Shown: one piece after another, positions 1 to 7,342 of the stretch
How positions within the stretch are numbered: position 1 is the first letter of the stretch
Layout: the number at the start of each line of letters is the position of its first letter
Source: Bradyrhizobium sp. AUGA SZCCT0283
Lineage (GTDB): Bacteria > Pseudomonadota > Alphaproteobacteria > Rhizobiales > Xanthobacteraceae
DNA: 64,000 bases
Direction of reading: 5' to 3'
NCBI RefSeq assembly: GCF_018130385.1
Contig: NZ_JAFCLU010000002.1
Coordinates: 310,001 to 374,000 of the forward strand
The notes under the pieces: generated by a model
The model's input: only the letters and a program-made list of their open reading frames with translations
Databases searched by the model: none
Told to the model about the DNA's origin: nothing
Translations under genes and position numbers: made by a program

Positions 1-2933
1 CGCGACAGCGGAATCATGGCCAGAATCGCCGCCAGCGCGGTCAGCACCACCGGGCGGGCACGGCGGACGGTAGCCTCGACAATGGCTTCCTTGCGCGTCA
101 GGCCCTGGGAAACGTCGGCTTCGATCTGGTCGACCAGGATCACCGCGTTGCGCATGATCATGCCGGCCAGCGCGATCAGGCCGAGCAGCGCCACGAAGCC
201 GAACGGCTGGTTGGCGACATTGAGCCCGAGCGAGGCGCCGACGATGCCGAGCGGCGCGGTCAGGAAGACCAGGAACAGCCGCGAGAAGCTGTGGAGCTGG
301 ATCATCAGCAGCGTCAGCATCACCATGACCATCAGCGGAAACAGCACGAAGATCGAGGCATTGCCCTTGGCGGATTCCTCGAACGCGCCGCCCGGCTCGA
401 TCCGGTAGGCCGGCTCGAGATGGTCGCGGATTTCCTTCAGCTTGGGCCAGATCTGGTTGGTGACATCGGGCGCCTGGACGCCGTCGACCACGTCGGTGCG
501 CACCGTGATCGCCATGTCGCGGTTGCGCCGCCACATGATCGGCTCCTCATGGGAATACTCGATCTTGGCGATCTGCTGCAGCGGCACGGCAACGCCGTTG
601 CGTGACGTCACAGTGAGGTCGCCGACGCTCTTGAGGTCGAGCCGTTCGGACGGGACTGCGCGCGCGACCACGCCAACCTTCTCGATGCCGTCACGGATGG
701 TCGTGACCTGCGCGCCCGAGATCAACATGGCGAGCGCCTGCGAGACATCCTGCGGGGTCAGGCCGAGCGCCCGCGCCCGGTCCTGGTCGACCACGAGCTT
801 CAGGTAAGGCGACTGCTCGTTCCAGTCGAGCTGCGGCTCCACGACGTTGGGATTCTGCTTCATGACGTCGCGCACCTTGTAGGCGATGTCGCGCACGGTG
901 TTGGCGTCAGGGCCGATCACGCGGAACTGCACCGGGAAACCGACCGGCGGGCCGAAATTGAAGCGGTCGACGCGCACGCGGGCTTCGGACAGATCGCCCT
1001 CGGCGACCGCCTTCTCCAGCCGCGCCTTGATCCGCTCGCGGGCTTCAACATCCCTGGAGACGATCACGATCTCGGCGAAGGCCTCGTTCGGCAGTTGCGG
1101 ATTGAGGCCGAGCCAGAAGCGCGGCGAGCCTTGGCCGACATAGGAGGTGTAGGTCGCGATATCCTTGTCGTCCTTCAGCAGCGCCTCGGCCTTCTTCACG
1201 GATTTTTCCGTGACGTTGAAGGCGGTGCCTTCCGGCAGGCGCAACTGCAGGAACAGTTCAGGCCGCTCTGACAGCGGGAAGAACTGCTGCTGCACGTGGC
1301 CGAAGCCCACGATCGAGAGCACGAACACGCCAACGGTCGCCAGCACCACCTTGACCCGGTGGTCGACGCACCACTGCACCATCGAGCGCAGGATGCGGTA
1401 GATCCGCGTCTCGTAGACCGCGTGCGGATCGTGGTTATGGTGGACGACGATGTTTGGCAGCAGCTTGACGCCGATATAGGGCGTGAAGATCACCGCCACG
1501 AACCAGGAGGCGACCAGCGCGATCGCCACGATCCAGAAAATGCCGCCGGCATATTCACCGACCGCCGAATTGGCAAAGCCGATGGGGAGGAATCCAGCGG
1601 CCGTGACCAGCGTCCCCGTGAGCATCGGAAACGCAGTTGATTCCCAGGCAAAGGACGCCGCGCGGACGCGGTCCCAGCCCTGTTCCATTTTCACCACCAT
1701 CATTTCCACGGCGATGATGGCGTCGTCGACCAATAGGCCAAGCGCGATGATCAGCGCGCCGAGCGTGATGCGATGCAGGTCGATCGACATCGCGTTCATG
1801 ACGATGAAGACGATGGCGAGCACCAGCGGCACCGACATCGCGACCACGATGCCCGTGCGCCAGCCGAGAGCCACGAACGAGACGAACAGCACGATCGCCA
1901 GGGCCTCGATGAAGGAATGCACGAACTCGCCGACCGCGCGCTCGACCACCTTCGGCTGGTCGGCGATCTGCTCCACCTCGATGCCCTGCGGCACGGCCTT
2001 CATGAAATCGTTGGTCGCCTTCTCGACGTCCTTGCCGAGTTCGAGAATGTTGGCGCCCTTGGTGGTGACCACGCCGATGCCGATCGCAGGCTTGCCTTCC
2101 TGGCGGGCGATGAAGGTCGGTGGATCGACGAAGCCGTGGGTGACGGTCGCGATATCGCCGAGCCGGAACACGCGGCCGTTGCTTTCGACCGGGGTCTCCG
2201 CAACCGCCTTGGCGCCGTCGAGCGCGCCGGTGACGCGCAGCGGCACGCGCTGCGAGGAGGTTTCCACCGTGCCGGCGGGCGTCACGTTGTTCTGCTTGGC
2301 CAGCGAATCGAACAGCGCCTGCGGTGTGATGCCGAGCGTCGCCAGCTTGGCATGCGAGAATTCGACGAAGATGCGTTCGTCCTGACTGCCGTAGAGATTG
2401 ACCTTGGTGACGCCGGTGACCTTCAACAGCCGCTGGCGCATGCCTTCGGCGGCCTTCTTCAGCTGCGCATAGTCGGCGCCGTCGCCGGTCATCATGTACA
2501 GAATGGAATCGACGTCGGAGAATTCGTCGTTGACGGTCGGCCCGAGCAGGCCTGCGGGCAACTGGCCCTGCACGTCGGCGAGCTTCTTGCGCAGCAGATA
2601 AAACAGATACGGCACGTCCTTCGGCGGGGTCGAATCCTTGAACGTGACCTGCATCGCCGTAAACGATGGTTTTGAATAGGTCTGCACCTTCTCGAAGAAC
2701 GGCAGTTCCTGCAGCTTCTTCTCGATGGGGTCGGCGACCTGGGTCTGCATTTCCTGCGCGGTCGCGCCGGGCCAGATCGCAGAGACGTTGACCACCTTCA
2801 CCGTGAAGAACGGATCCTCGGCGCGGCCAAGCCGCTGGTAGGAGAAGAAACCGGCAGCGCCCAGCATGATCATCAGGAACAGGATCAGGGTCGGATGGCT
2901 CACCGCCCAGCCCGAGAGATTGAAGCGCTTCAT
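1..2933 (-). CDS. RND (HAE1/AcrB-type) efflux permease, 3' end cut by window
   Basis: Inner-membrane proton-driven efflux permease of a tripartite pump. The visible 977 residues start MKRFNLSGWAVSHP, followed at once by the first membrane helix and the porter domain. The family helices with the GLLVDDAIIAVE stretch lie near residue 400. The reading frame runs off the left edge inside the last helix bundle (AGMIMRNAVILVDQIEADVSQG), so only the C-terminal tail is missing. The start ATG has GGAGAGTGAC just upstream. It lies downstream of the adaptor gene on the same strand, with a palindromic repeat between them. No TolC-like outer-membrane partner is in the window. The substrate cannot be read from the sequence. 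Confidence 0.93.
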   Translation of the reverse strand, partial: MKRFNLSGWAVSHPTLILFLMIMLGAAGFFSYQRLGRAEDPFFTVKVVNVSAIWPGATAQEMQTQVADPIEKKLQELPFFEKVQTYSKPSFTAMQVTFKDSTPPKDVPYLFYLLRKKLADVQGQLPAGLLGPTVNDEFSDVDSILYMMTGDGADYAQLKKAAEGMRQRLLKVTGVTKVNLYGSQDERIFVEFSHAKLATLGITPQALFDSLAKQNNVTPAGTVETSSQRVPLRVTGALDGAKAVAETPVESNGRVFRLGDIATVTHGFVDPPTFIARQEGKPAIGIGVVTTKGANILELGKDVEKATNDFMKAVPQGIEVEQIADQPKVVERAVGEFVHSFIEALAIVLFVSFVALGWRTGIVVAMSVPLVLAIVFIVMNAMSIDLHRITLGALIIALGLLVDDAIIAVEMMVVKMEQGWDRVRAASFAWESTAFPMLTGTLVTAAGFLPIGFANSAVGEYAGGIFWIVAIALVASWFVAVIFTPYIGVKLLPNIVVHHNHDPHAVYETRIYRILRSMVQWCVDHRVKVVLATVGVFVLSIVGFGHVQQQFFPLSERPELFLQLRLPEGTAFNVTEKSVKKAEALLKDDKDIATYTSYVGQGSPRFWLGLNPQLPNEAFAEIVIVSRDVEARERIKARLEKAVAEGDLSEARVRVDRFNFGPPVGFPVQFRVIGPDANTVRDIAYKVRDVMKQNPNVVEPQLDWNEQSPYLKLVVDQDRARALGLTPQDVSQALAMLISGAQVTTIRDGIEKVGVVARAVPSERLDLKSVGDLTVTSRNGVAVPLQQIAKIEYSHEEPIMWRRNRDMAITVRTDVVDGVQAPDVTNQIWPKLKEIRDHLEPAYRIEPGGAFEESAKGNASIFVLFPLMVMVMLTLLMIQLHSFSRLFLVFLTAPLGIVGASLGLNVANQPFGFVALLGLIALAGMIMRNAVILVDQIEADVSQGLTRKEAIVEATVRRARPVVLTALAAILAMIPLS

Positions 2934-2970
2934 GTCACTCTCCAACTTCGAAATCTGTTTGCATTTCCAC

Positions 2971-3056
2971 CGTCATTGCGAGCGAAGCGAAGCAATCGAT
3001 CCAGCCACGGGAAGAAAGTATGGATTGCTTCGTCGCGTACGCTCCTCGCAATGACG
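2971..3056. repeat. Interspersed palindromic repeat between RND genes
   Basis: The arms CGTCATTGCGAGCGAAGCGA and the inverted TCGCGTACGCTCCTCGCAATGACG form an imperfect inverted repeat of about 86 bp, with GAAGCAATC/GATTGCTTC pairing further in. It sits between adaptor and permease. Elements of this form are common in Bradyrhizobium intergenic DNA (recalled, not searched). In the transcript it would fold into a long hairpin and could set the adaptor:permease ratio. Confidence 0.7.
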
Positions 3057-3059
3057 GGA

Positions 3060-4166
3060 CTAGAACGACAGCGACGAGACCACCCGGACCTTCTGGGCCG
3101 GATCGATCTTCTGCACGCCGAGCGCGACCACCTTGGCGCCCTCGTTGACGCCGCCTGCGATCACGACCGAATTGCTCTCGTAGGATTTCACGACCACCGG
3201 CTGCAGCTTCACCGCGCCGGCATCATCGACGGTATAGAGCGAGGGGTTGCTGCCCTGGCTGAACAGCGCCGACAGCGGCAGTTTTGCCACGCGCTCGGTG
3301 GCGGCATCCGCGAGCGTCAATGTCGCGGTCATGCCGAGCGAGACCTTGTCGTCGGCTTCCGGCAGCGAGAATTTTGCAAGATAGGTCCGGGTCGCCGGAT
3401 CGGCCGAGGGCGCGATCTCGCGCAGCTTCGCGGCATATTTCTTTTCCGCATCCGACCACAGCGTCACGGTCGCGGTGCCGGACTTGGCGCGACCGACCAG
3501 CGTCTCGGGGATCGCGACCACAGCCTCCTTTTCGGCAAAGCGCGCGACGCGGATCGCGGTCTGGCCGGAGGCCACGACCTGGCCGGGATCGATCAGGGTC
3601 GCGGTGACGACGCCGCGGCTGTCGGCCAGCAGCGTTGCATAAGAAAGCGAGTTCTTGGTGAGTTCGACCGAACGCTCGGCGCGGTTGAGGCGCGCGCGCG
3701 CCTCATCGGCGGCGGCGCGGCTCTGGTCCATCTGCGCATCGGTGGTCCAGCCCTTGGCGCGCAGATCCTTGGCGCGCTGCTCGGACGCGCTCGCCTGCGC
3801 CAGAACGCCGGTGGCGGCGCGGAACTCGGCCTCGGCCTGTTCGGCCTGCAGCTTCAGGTCGACCTCGTCGAGGGTGGCCAGCGGCTGGCCGATATCGACG
3901 GTCTGGCCGACCTCGACCAGACGCCTCGCGACCTTGCCGGGGACCCGGAAGCCCATGTCAGTCTCGATCCGGGGCCGGATGGTGCCGACAAAGCTGCGCT
4001 CCGGGGTTTCGGCCGCATAATGCACGGTGGCGACCAGAACCGGGCGTCCGGGCGCGGCCGTTTCGGCGGCTTTCTCATTGCAACCGGTCAAGGCGAACAC
4101 CGCAAATGCCAACGACGCTCCGGTCAAGAGCCTGTAATAGCTAGAGAAAATAGAACTGGCGAACAT
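3060..4166 (-). CDS. RND efflux periplasmic adaptor lipoprotein (MFP/HlyD family)
   Basis: Membrane-fusion subunit linking the inner-membrane RND permease to an outer-membrane channel. 368 aa from the chosen start. The N-terminus is a lipoprotein signal ending in the lipobox LTGC, with Cys at about residue 28. Next come a biotinyl-lipoyl-like segment (FRVPGKVARRLVEVGQTV), an alpha-hairpin rich in Ala, Glu and Arg (residues about 95-160), and beta-barrel and membrane-proximal parts. I chose the ATG at 4166 because GGAGAG lies 4 bases before it and it gives a clean signal peptide. In-frame ATGs at 4178 and 4211 exist, but the latter lies inside the promoter. The permease follows on the same strand, so the pair is an operon. 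Confidence 0.9.
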   Translation of the reverse strand: MFASSIFSSYYRLLTGASLAFAVFALTGCNEKAAETAAPGRPVLVATVHYAAETPERSFVGTIRPRIETDMGFRVPGKVARRLVEVGQTVDIGQPLATLDEVDLKLQAEQAEAEFRAATGVLAQASASEQRAKDLRAKGWTTDAQMDQSRAAADEARARLNRAERSVELTKNSLSYATLLADSRGVVTATLIDPGQVVASGQTAIRVARFAEKEAVVAIPETLVGRAKSGTATVTLWSDAEKKYAAKLREIAPSADPATRTYLAKFSLPEADDKVSLGMTATLTLADAATERVAKLPLSALFSQGSNPSLYTVDDAGAVKLQPVVVKSYESNSVVIAGGVNEGAKVVALGVQKIDPAQKVRVVSSLSF

Positions 4167-4195
4167 CAGACTCTCCATCGTAAGGCTTGATGAAA

Positions 4196-4224
4196 AGTAT
4201 TGAGTGTTCATTGACGAATGTCAA
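4196..4224 (-). promoter_or_regulatory. Predicted sigma70-type promoter of the RND operon
   Basis: Reading leftward, TTGACA (4224-4219), a 17-base spacer and AATACT (4201-4196) match a -35/-10 pair. Transcription would start near 4189, giving a leader of about 22 nt that contains the GGAGAG ribosome site of the 4166 start. Motif reading only. Confidence 0.6.
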
Positions 4225-4233
4225 TATTCGTCA
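4212..4233. promoter_or_regulatory. Palindromic operator overlapping the RND promoter
   Basis: TGACGAAT-N6-ATTCGTCA is a perfect 8+8 bp inverted repeat covering the -35 element. Its size and position are typical of a TetR-family repressor of an efflux pump. No TetR gene lies next to it, so the regulator may be just left of the window or elsewhere. Confidence 0.6.
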
Positions 4234-4289
4234 GTGGTCATCATTTCGTGATGGGAAATGGGGTTAAGAGGTAATTGCTTTTCCCTCAA

Positions 4290-4425
4290 ATCGTCGTCCC
4301 GCGAGCGCGGAGACCGGTAACCATCGATGCCGATAATGAGAAGGACATCCCCCCGCATGCCCATTGCCAAGGCCGCGGCGTACGGGCTCCCGCGAGCGCG
4401 GGTCGACGGATAGAGAGTGCGCATC
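4290..4425. repeat. Degenerate GC-rich dispersed repeat
   Basis: The gap of about 340 bases between the adaptor and the glycosylase gene holds the promoter region above and two related short palindromes, CCCGCGAGCGCGG near 4310 and CTCCCGCGAGCGCGGG near 4390. The intervening text resembles dispersed Bradyrhizobium repeats. No gene with a credible ribosome site is seen here. Confidence 0.4.
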
Positions 4426-4506
4426 GCGGCTTCTCGTGCCCGCGAACTCCGTTTTGGTTTCGTGCCCGCCGAGGAAAGCCAGCCCGCCGGAGACGGTTCC
4501 CAAAAC

Positions 4507-5679
4507 TTACTCCGCCAACTGAAACCGCTCGAAACGATCCAGCTCTTCCTCGATGCGGCGCTTGTAGTCCTTGCGCGCGGCCCGCGCCGCGCCCTTGCCG
4601 ACCCAGCTCCATTTCTGCATCAGCAATTTCTTGTTCTGGCGATCGGTCTTCAGATCGATGGCGGCGACGATGTCTTGGCCGACCAGGACCGGCAGCGCAA
4701 AATAGCCAAACAGGCGCTTCTCCTTCGGCACATAGGCCTCGAAGCGGTGGCCGTAATCGAAGAACAATTCGGTGCGCTTGCGCTGGATAACAAGCGGATC
4801 GAACGGCGAGAGAATGTGCACCGGGCCATCGCCCGCTTCTGCCGACCGATTCGGCTCCAGCACTTCCAGCCGGGCCCAATGTTCCTGCTTGCCGGCGCCT
4901 TCGAGTGCGACCGGCGCCAATTCCCCGCGCCGCACGCGCGCCTCGATCAGGCGCCGCACCGCCCCTTTGCTCGGCGCGTCGAGATGGCAGATCGAATCGA
5001 GGCTGACGACGCCTTGCGAACGCAACGCGCGGTCGAGCAGGTAGGCGGTGCTTTCCGCCAGCGTCGCCGGCTTCGGCACCTTGTCCCAGCCGAAATGCCG
5101 CGTCATCAGCTCATAGGTCTTGAGCATGCCGGTGCGTTCGGAGATCGTCACCTCGCCGGTGTAGAAGGCAAGCTGCAGCGCCCGCTTCGAGGGTTTGCGG
5201 CTCTGCCAGAGATGTTCCTTCTCCGTCAGAACGTCGTCCTCGATGTCGCGGATGGTCAGCGCGCCGTCGCGCCGCAACAACCGCATCACCTTCCTTGTGT
5301 CCTCGGGCTTGACGGAAGCAAACCATCGGTGCCCCTCGCGCCGGTGTTCTCGCATCGCCGGAACGAAATAGCGAAAGTCCTTCGCCGGAACGTAAGACAG
5401 CGCATGCGTCCAGTATTCGAACACGCTCTTGTCGACGCTCTGCGCCTGGCGCAGGTCCGCGCGGACGTAGGCCGGGATGCGGCTATACAGAATGTGATGA
5501 TGGCAGCGCTCGATAACGTGGATGGTGTCGATCTGCACATAGCCGAGATGGTCCACCGCCGCCGCAACCGCCTGCGGTCCGGCGCCGAACGGCTCGTTCG
5601 TATCGAGCCGCTGGGCATGCAGCCAGATTCGCCGGGCCTCGGTTTTGGTCAGGGGATGGGGTTCAGTCGCGCGGGGCAT
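4507..5679 (-). CDS. YcaQ/AlkZ-family winged-helix DNA glycosylase
   Basis: 390 aa, full family length. These proteins have tandem winged-helix domains (HTH_42) and unhook DNA interstrand crosslinks or excise bulky alkylpurines. The catalytic QxQ/QxD motif of the family is visible as Q49-I50-D51 in GYVQIDTIHVIERCHH, the YcaQ (QxD) version. The conserved FEYWTHALSYVP stretch and the C-terminal segment with FYDYGHRFEAYVP character (here FFDYGHRFEAYVP) also fit. It is a single-gene unit between the RND operon and a small membrane protein. No strong Shine-Dalgarno precedes the ATG, so the exact start is less certain than the family. Confidence 0.85.
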   Translation of the reverse strand: MPRATEPHPLTKTEARRIWLHAQRLDTNEPFGAGPQAVAAAVDHLGYVQIDTIHVIERCHHHILYSRIPAYVRADLRQAQSVDKSVFEYWTHALSYVPAKDFRYFVPAMREHRREGHRWFASVKPEDTRKVMRLLRRDGALTIRDIEDDVLTEKEHLWQSRKPSKRALQLAFYTGEVTISERTGMLKTYELMTRHFGWDKVPKPATLAESTAYLLDRALRSQGVVSLDSICHLDAPSKGAVRRLIEARVRRGELAPVALEGAGKQEHWARLEVLEPNRSAEAGDGPVHILSPFDPLVIQRKRTELFFDYGHRFEAYVPKEKRLFGYFALPVLVGQDIVAAIDLKTDRQNKKLLMQKWSWVGKGAARAARKDYKRRIEEELDRFERFQLAE

Positions 5680-5739
5680 CGCGCGGCAATGTAATCGGAT
5701 TCGCTGACGTGACGAGCCCGGATTCGGGGATCTTGGCCC

Positions 5740-5988
5740 CTACGGACCGGGGTCCCCCCTCCGCTTCTGCCGCTCCCCAACGCTGCCGGTTGCGATCTCG
5801 GCCTCGCAGGAGGCGCGGCCGGGCTGGGGAGCACTGCATTTGTAGACGGTGCCGGTGAGACGATCGACCAGCCACGCGCTCTCTTCCGTCGGGCTTTCGA
5901 ACCCGGCATAGCGGCTGCCGAGCGCGTTGATCAGCGTCGACAGCAAAATTGCAGCGGCGATCATCGCCGCGCCGATCAGTGTTGGCAT
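5740..5988 (-). CDS. Small single-pass membrane protein
   Basis: 82 aa, function unknown. It starts MPTLIGAAMIAAAILLS, a membrane segment followed by a probably periplasmic part with the pair of Cys in YKCSAPQPGRASCEAE. The ATG at 5988 is preceded by GGAAG at a good distance. A longer in-frame start at 6069 lacks one. It is the first gene left of a long gap. The coding character of the last residues (RQKRRGDPGP) is weak. Confidence 0.55.
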   Translation of the reverse strand: MPTLIGAAMIAAAILLSTLINALGSRYAGFESPTEESAWLVDRLTGTVYKCSAPQPGRASCEAEIATGSVGERQKRRGDPGP

Positions 5989-6397
5989 TGAACTTCCGGA
6001 ACCAGCAGGCTCCGATGCGCTGGTACGATAACCCTGGTACTCACGCTGACGCTTGACTGACTGTAACACCCGCCCCGCCCGTTTGGTTGCTCCGAACCAA
6101 TTCTTCTTCAGATTTTTTTGCGAGACGTTTTGCTAGACGCGCATCTGGCCGATTTGTTGTCCACAGATCGGCGCTGGCGCGACGGGCGCTTTTTTCTTTT
6201 CTGAAGTCAGCGGCCGGAAGTGACGGAGTGGTCCGTTGTTCCCGCAAGGCGTCGGATGCTACCCGCTCGTACCGTCTTGTCAGTGCAGTGCGTTGTCCCT
6301 GCCGGGCATTGAGGTCGCCGCGCTTCGGACAGCCCATAGCGCGAGTAGCCATCGAACTCGCTGGAAGCCCTGTTCGCCCGGGTCGCCGATCGAAAGG

Positions 6398-6411
6398 GTG
6401 ATTCATATCAC
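6398..6411. promoter_or_regulatory. Crp/FNR-type palindrome, distal
   Basis: GTGAT-TCAT-ATCAC, perfect 5+5 half-sites with 4-base spacing as in the Crp/FNR superfamily. It lies 138 bp upstream of a second such site and 241 bp before the OmpA-like gene. Confidence 0.45.
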
Positions 6412-6535
6412 GCCCCCAATGTTGGATGATCAATCCATGGAAGACGGCCCGACACGCAAAATGTCGCCGTATCGGTCTCAAACACCCCTGCAATGCCGGT
6501 TCAAAGCCGGACCGCGGAAAGCCGGCGTTTACCAG

Positions 6536-6551
6536 TGTGATCTGAATCACA
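6536..6551. promoter_or_regulatory. Crp-type palindrome upstream of ompA-like gene
   Basis: TGTGATCTGAATCACA, a perfect TGTGA-N6-TCACA site. If TATCGT at 6573-6578 is the -10 element, transcription would start near 6585 and the site would be centred at -41.5, the class II activator position. The promoter is inferred. Confidence 0.55.
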
Positions 6552-6638
6552 TAGTCCGCTTTGAACCCGTCCTATCGTCGCAGCATCAAAACGTCATGCA
6601 CGCCAGTTCGCAGGGCGTTAACAGTGAGGATTAAGACA

Positions 6639-7271
6639 ATGACCCGCTTTCTTTCGATCATGACTATCAGCGCCGCGCTGTCGATGACGGCGGGCCTGGC
6701 TGTCGCCGGCGACACCGTCTCGGCCGACAAAATCCTGGATGCCCTGAAGCCGAAGCCGGGCGCGACCCGCGGCCTTTCGACCGGCCCGCAGCAGCCGGTG
6801 GACGCCGCCACCCAGGCCAAGGAAGTCAGCTTCGTCAACACGCTGCGCAATCGCAAGACGCGATCGCTGTCGCTCGGCGAGCGCCAGGAAATTGCGGAAC
6901 TTGCCGCGACCAAGCCAAAGATCGATCTCGAAATCCAATTTGACTACAATTCGGCCGACATCAGTAAGGGCTCGGTGAGCGCGGTGCAGGAGCTCGGTAA
7001 GGCGCTTTCCGATTCGAGCCTGAAAGGTTCGACCTTCGTGGTTGCCGGTCATACCGACGCGATCGGCGGCGAGGCGTATAACCAGGATCTGTCCGAGCGC
7101 CGCGCCGATACGATCAAGAAGTACCTGACCGAGAAGTACGGCATCACCGGTTCCAATCTCGTGACCGTCGGCTACGGCAAAACCAAACCGAAAGATCCGA
7201 ATGCGCCGATGGACCCGGCCAACCGCCGCGTTCAGGTCGTCAACATGGACACCAAGACCGCGTCGAAGTGA
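6639..7271 (+). CDS. OmpA-family outer-membrane/peptidoglycan-binding protein
   Basis: 210 aa. Signal peptide MTRFLSIMTISAALSMTAGLAVAGD, then a low-complexity linker region and a C-terminal OmpA-like domain (about residues 95-205). The peptidoglycan-binding signature is visible: VVAGHTDAIGGEAYNQDLSERRADTIKKYL and GYGKTKPKDPNAPMDPANRRVQV. There is no N-terminal beta barrel, so it is probably a periplasmic or lipid-free envelope anchor. The start at 6639 follows GAGGA at 8-9 bases. An upstream in-frame ATG at 6561 would destroy the signal peptide. Two Crp/FNR-type sites upstream suggest regulation by a cAMP- or oxygen-type regulator. Confidence 0.85.
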   Translation: MTRFLSIMTISAALSMTAGLAVAGDTVSADKILDALKPKPGATRGLSTGPQQPVDAATQAKEVSFVNTLRNRKTRSLSLGERQEIAELAATKPKIDLEIQFDYNSADISKGSVSAVQELGKALSDSSLKGSTFVVAGHTDAIGGEAYNQDLSERRADTIKKYLTEKYGITGSNLVTVGYGKTKPKDPNAPMDPANRRVQVVNMDTKTASK

Positions 7272-7284
7272 GGTCTTGAACGCG

Positions 7285-7318
7285 ATCCGCCTGCCGCTTG
7301 CGGAAGGCGGATTTCTCT
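7285..7318 (+). terminator. Rho-independent terminator after ompA-like gene
   Basis: ATCCGCCT/AGGCGGAT stem with an inner CCGC/GCGG, followed by TTTCTCTT. It lies 14 bases after the stop codon and between convergent genes. Confidence 0.65.
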
Positions 7319-7342
7319 TGCGGACGCGCCGGCTGTCTGGCT

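Larger units (their letters stand above)
5989..6638. other. Long intergenic region without a supported gene
   Basis: About 650 bases. Open frames occur on both strands, but they are Arg/Ser/Ala-rich, lack ribosome sites and look like GC-rich noise. The right half holds two Crp/FNR-like palindromes (listed separately) upstream of the OmpA-like gene. The left half, near 6110-6130, has a T-rich stretch. No RNA gene was recognised. Confidence 0.5.

Noticed and set aside
1773..2675. Long plus-strand open frames (300 aa) across the RND permease
   Set aside because: They are His/Arg/Asp-rich antisense shadows of a clear RND protein on the minus strand, without ribosome sites or family motifs.
6041..6550. 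A 169-aa minus-strand frame in the gap before the OmpA-like gene
   Set aside because: Low-complexity, no start site, overlaps Crp/FNR-type palindromes, no recognisable domain.
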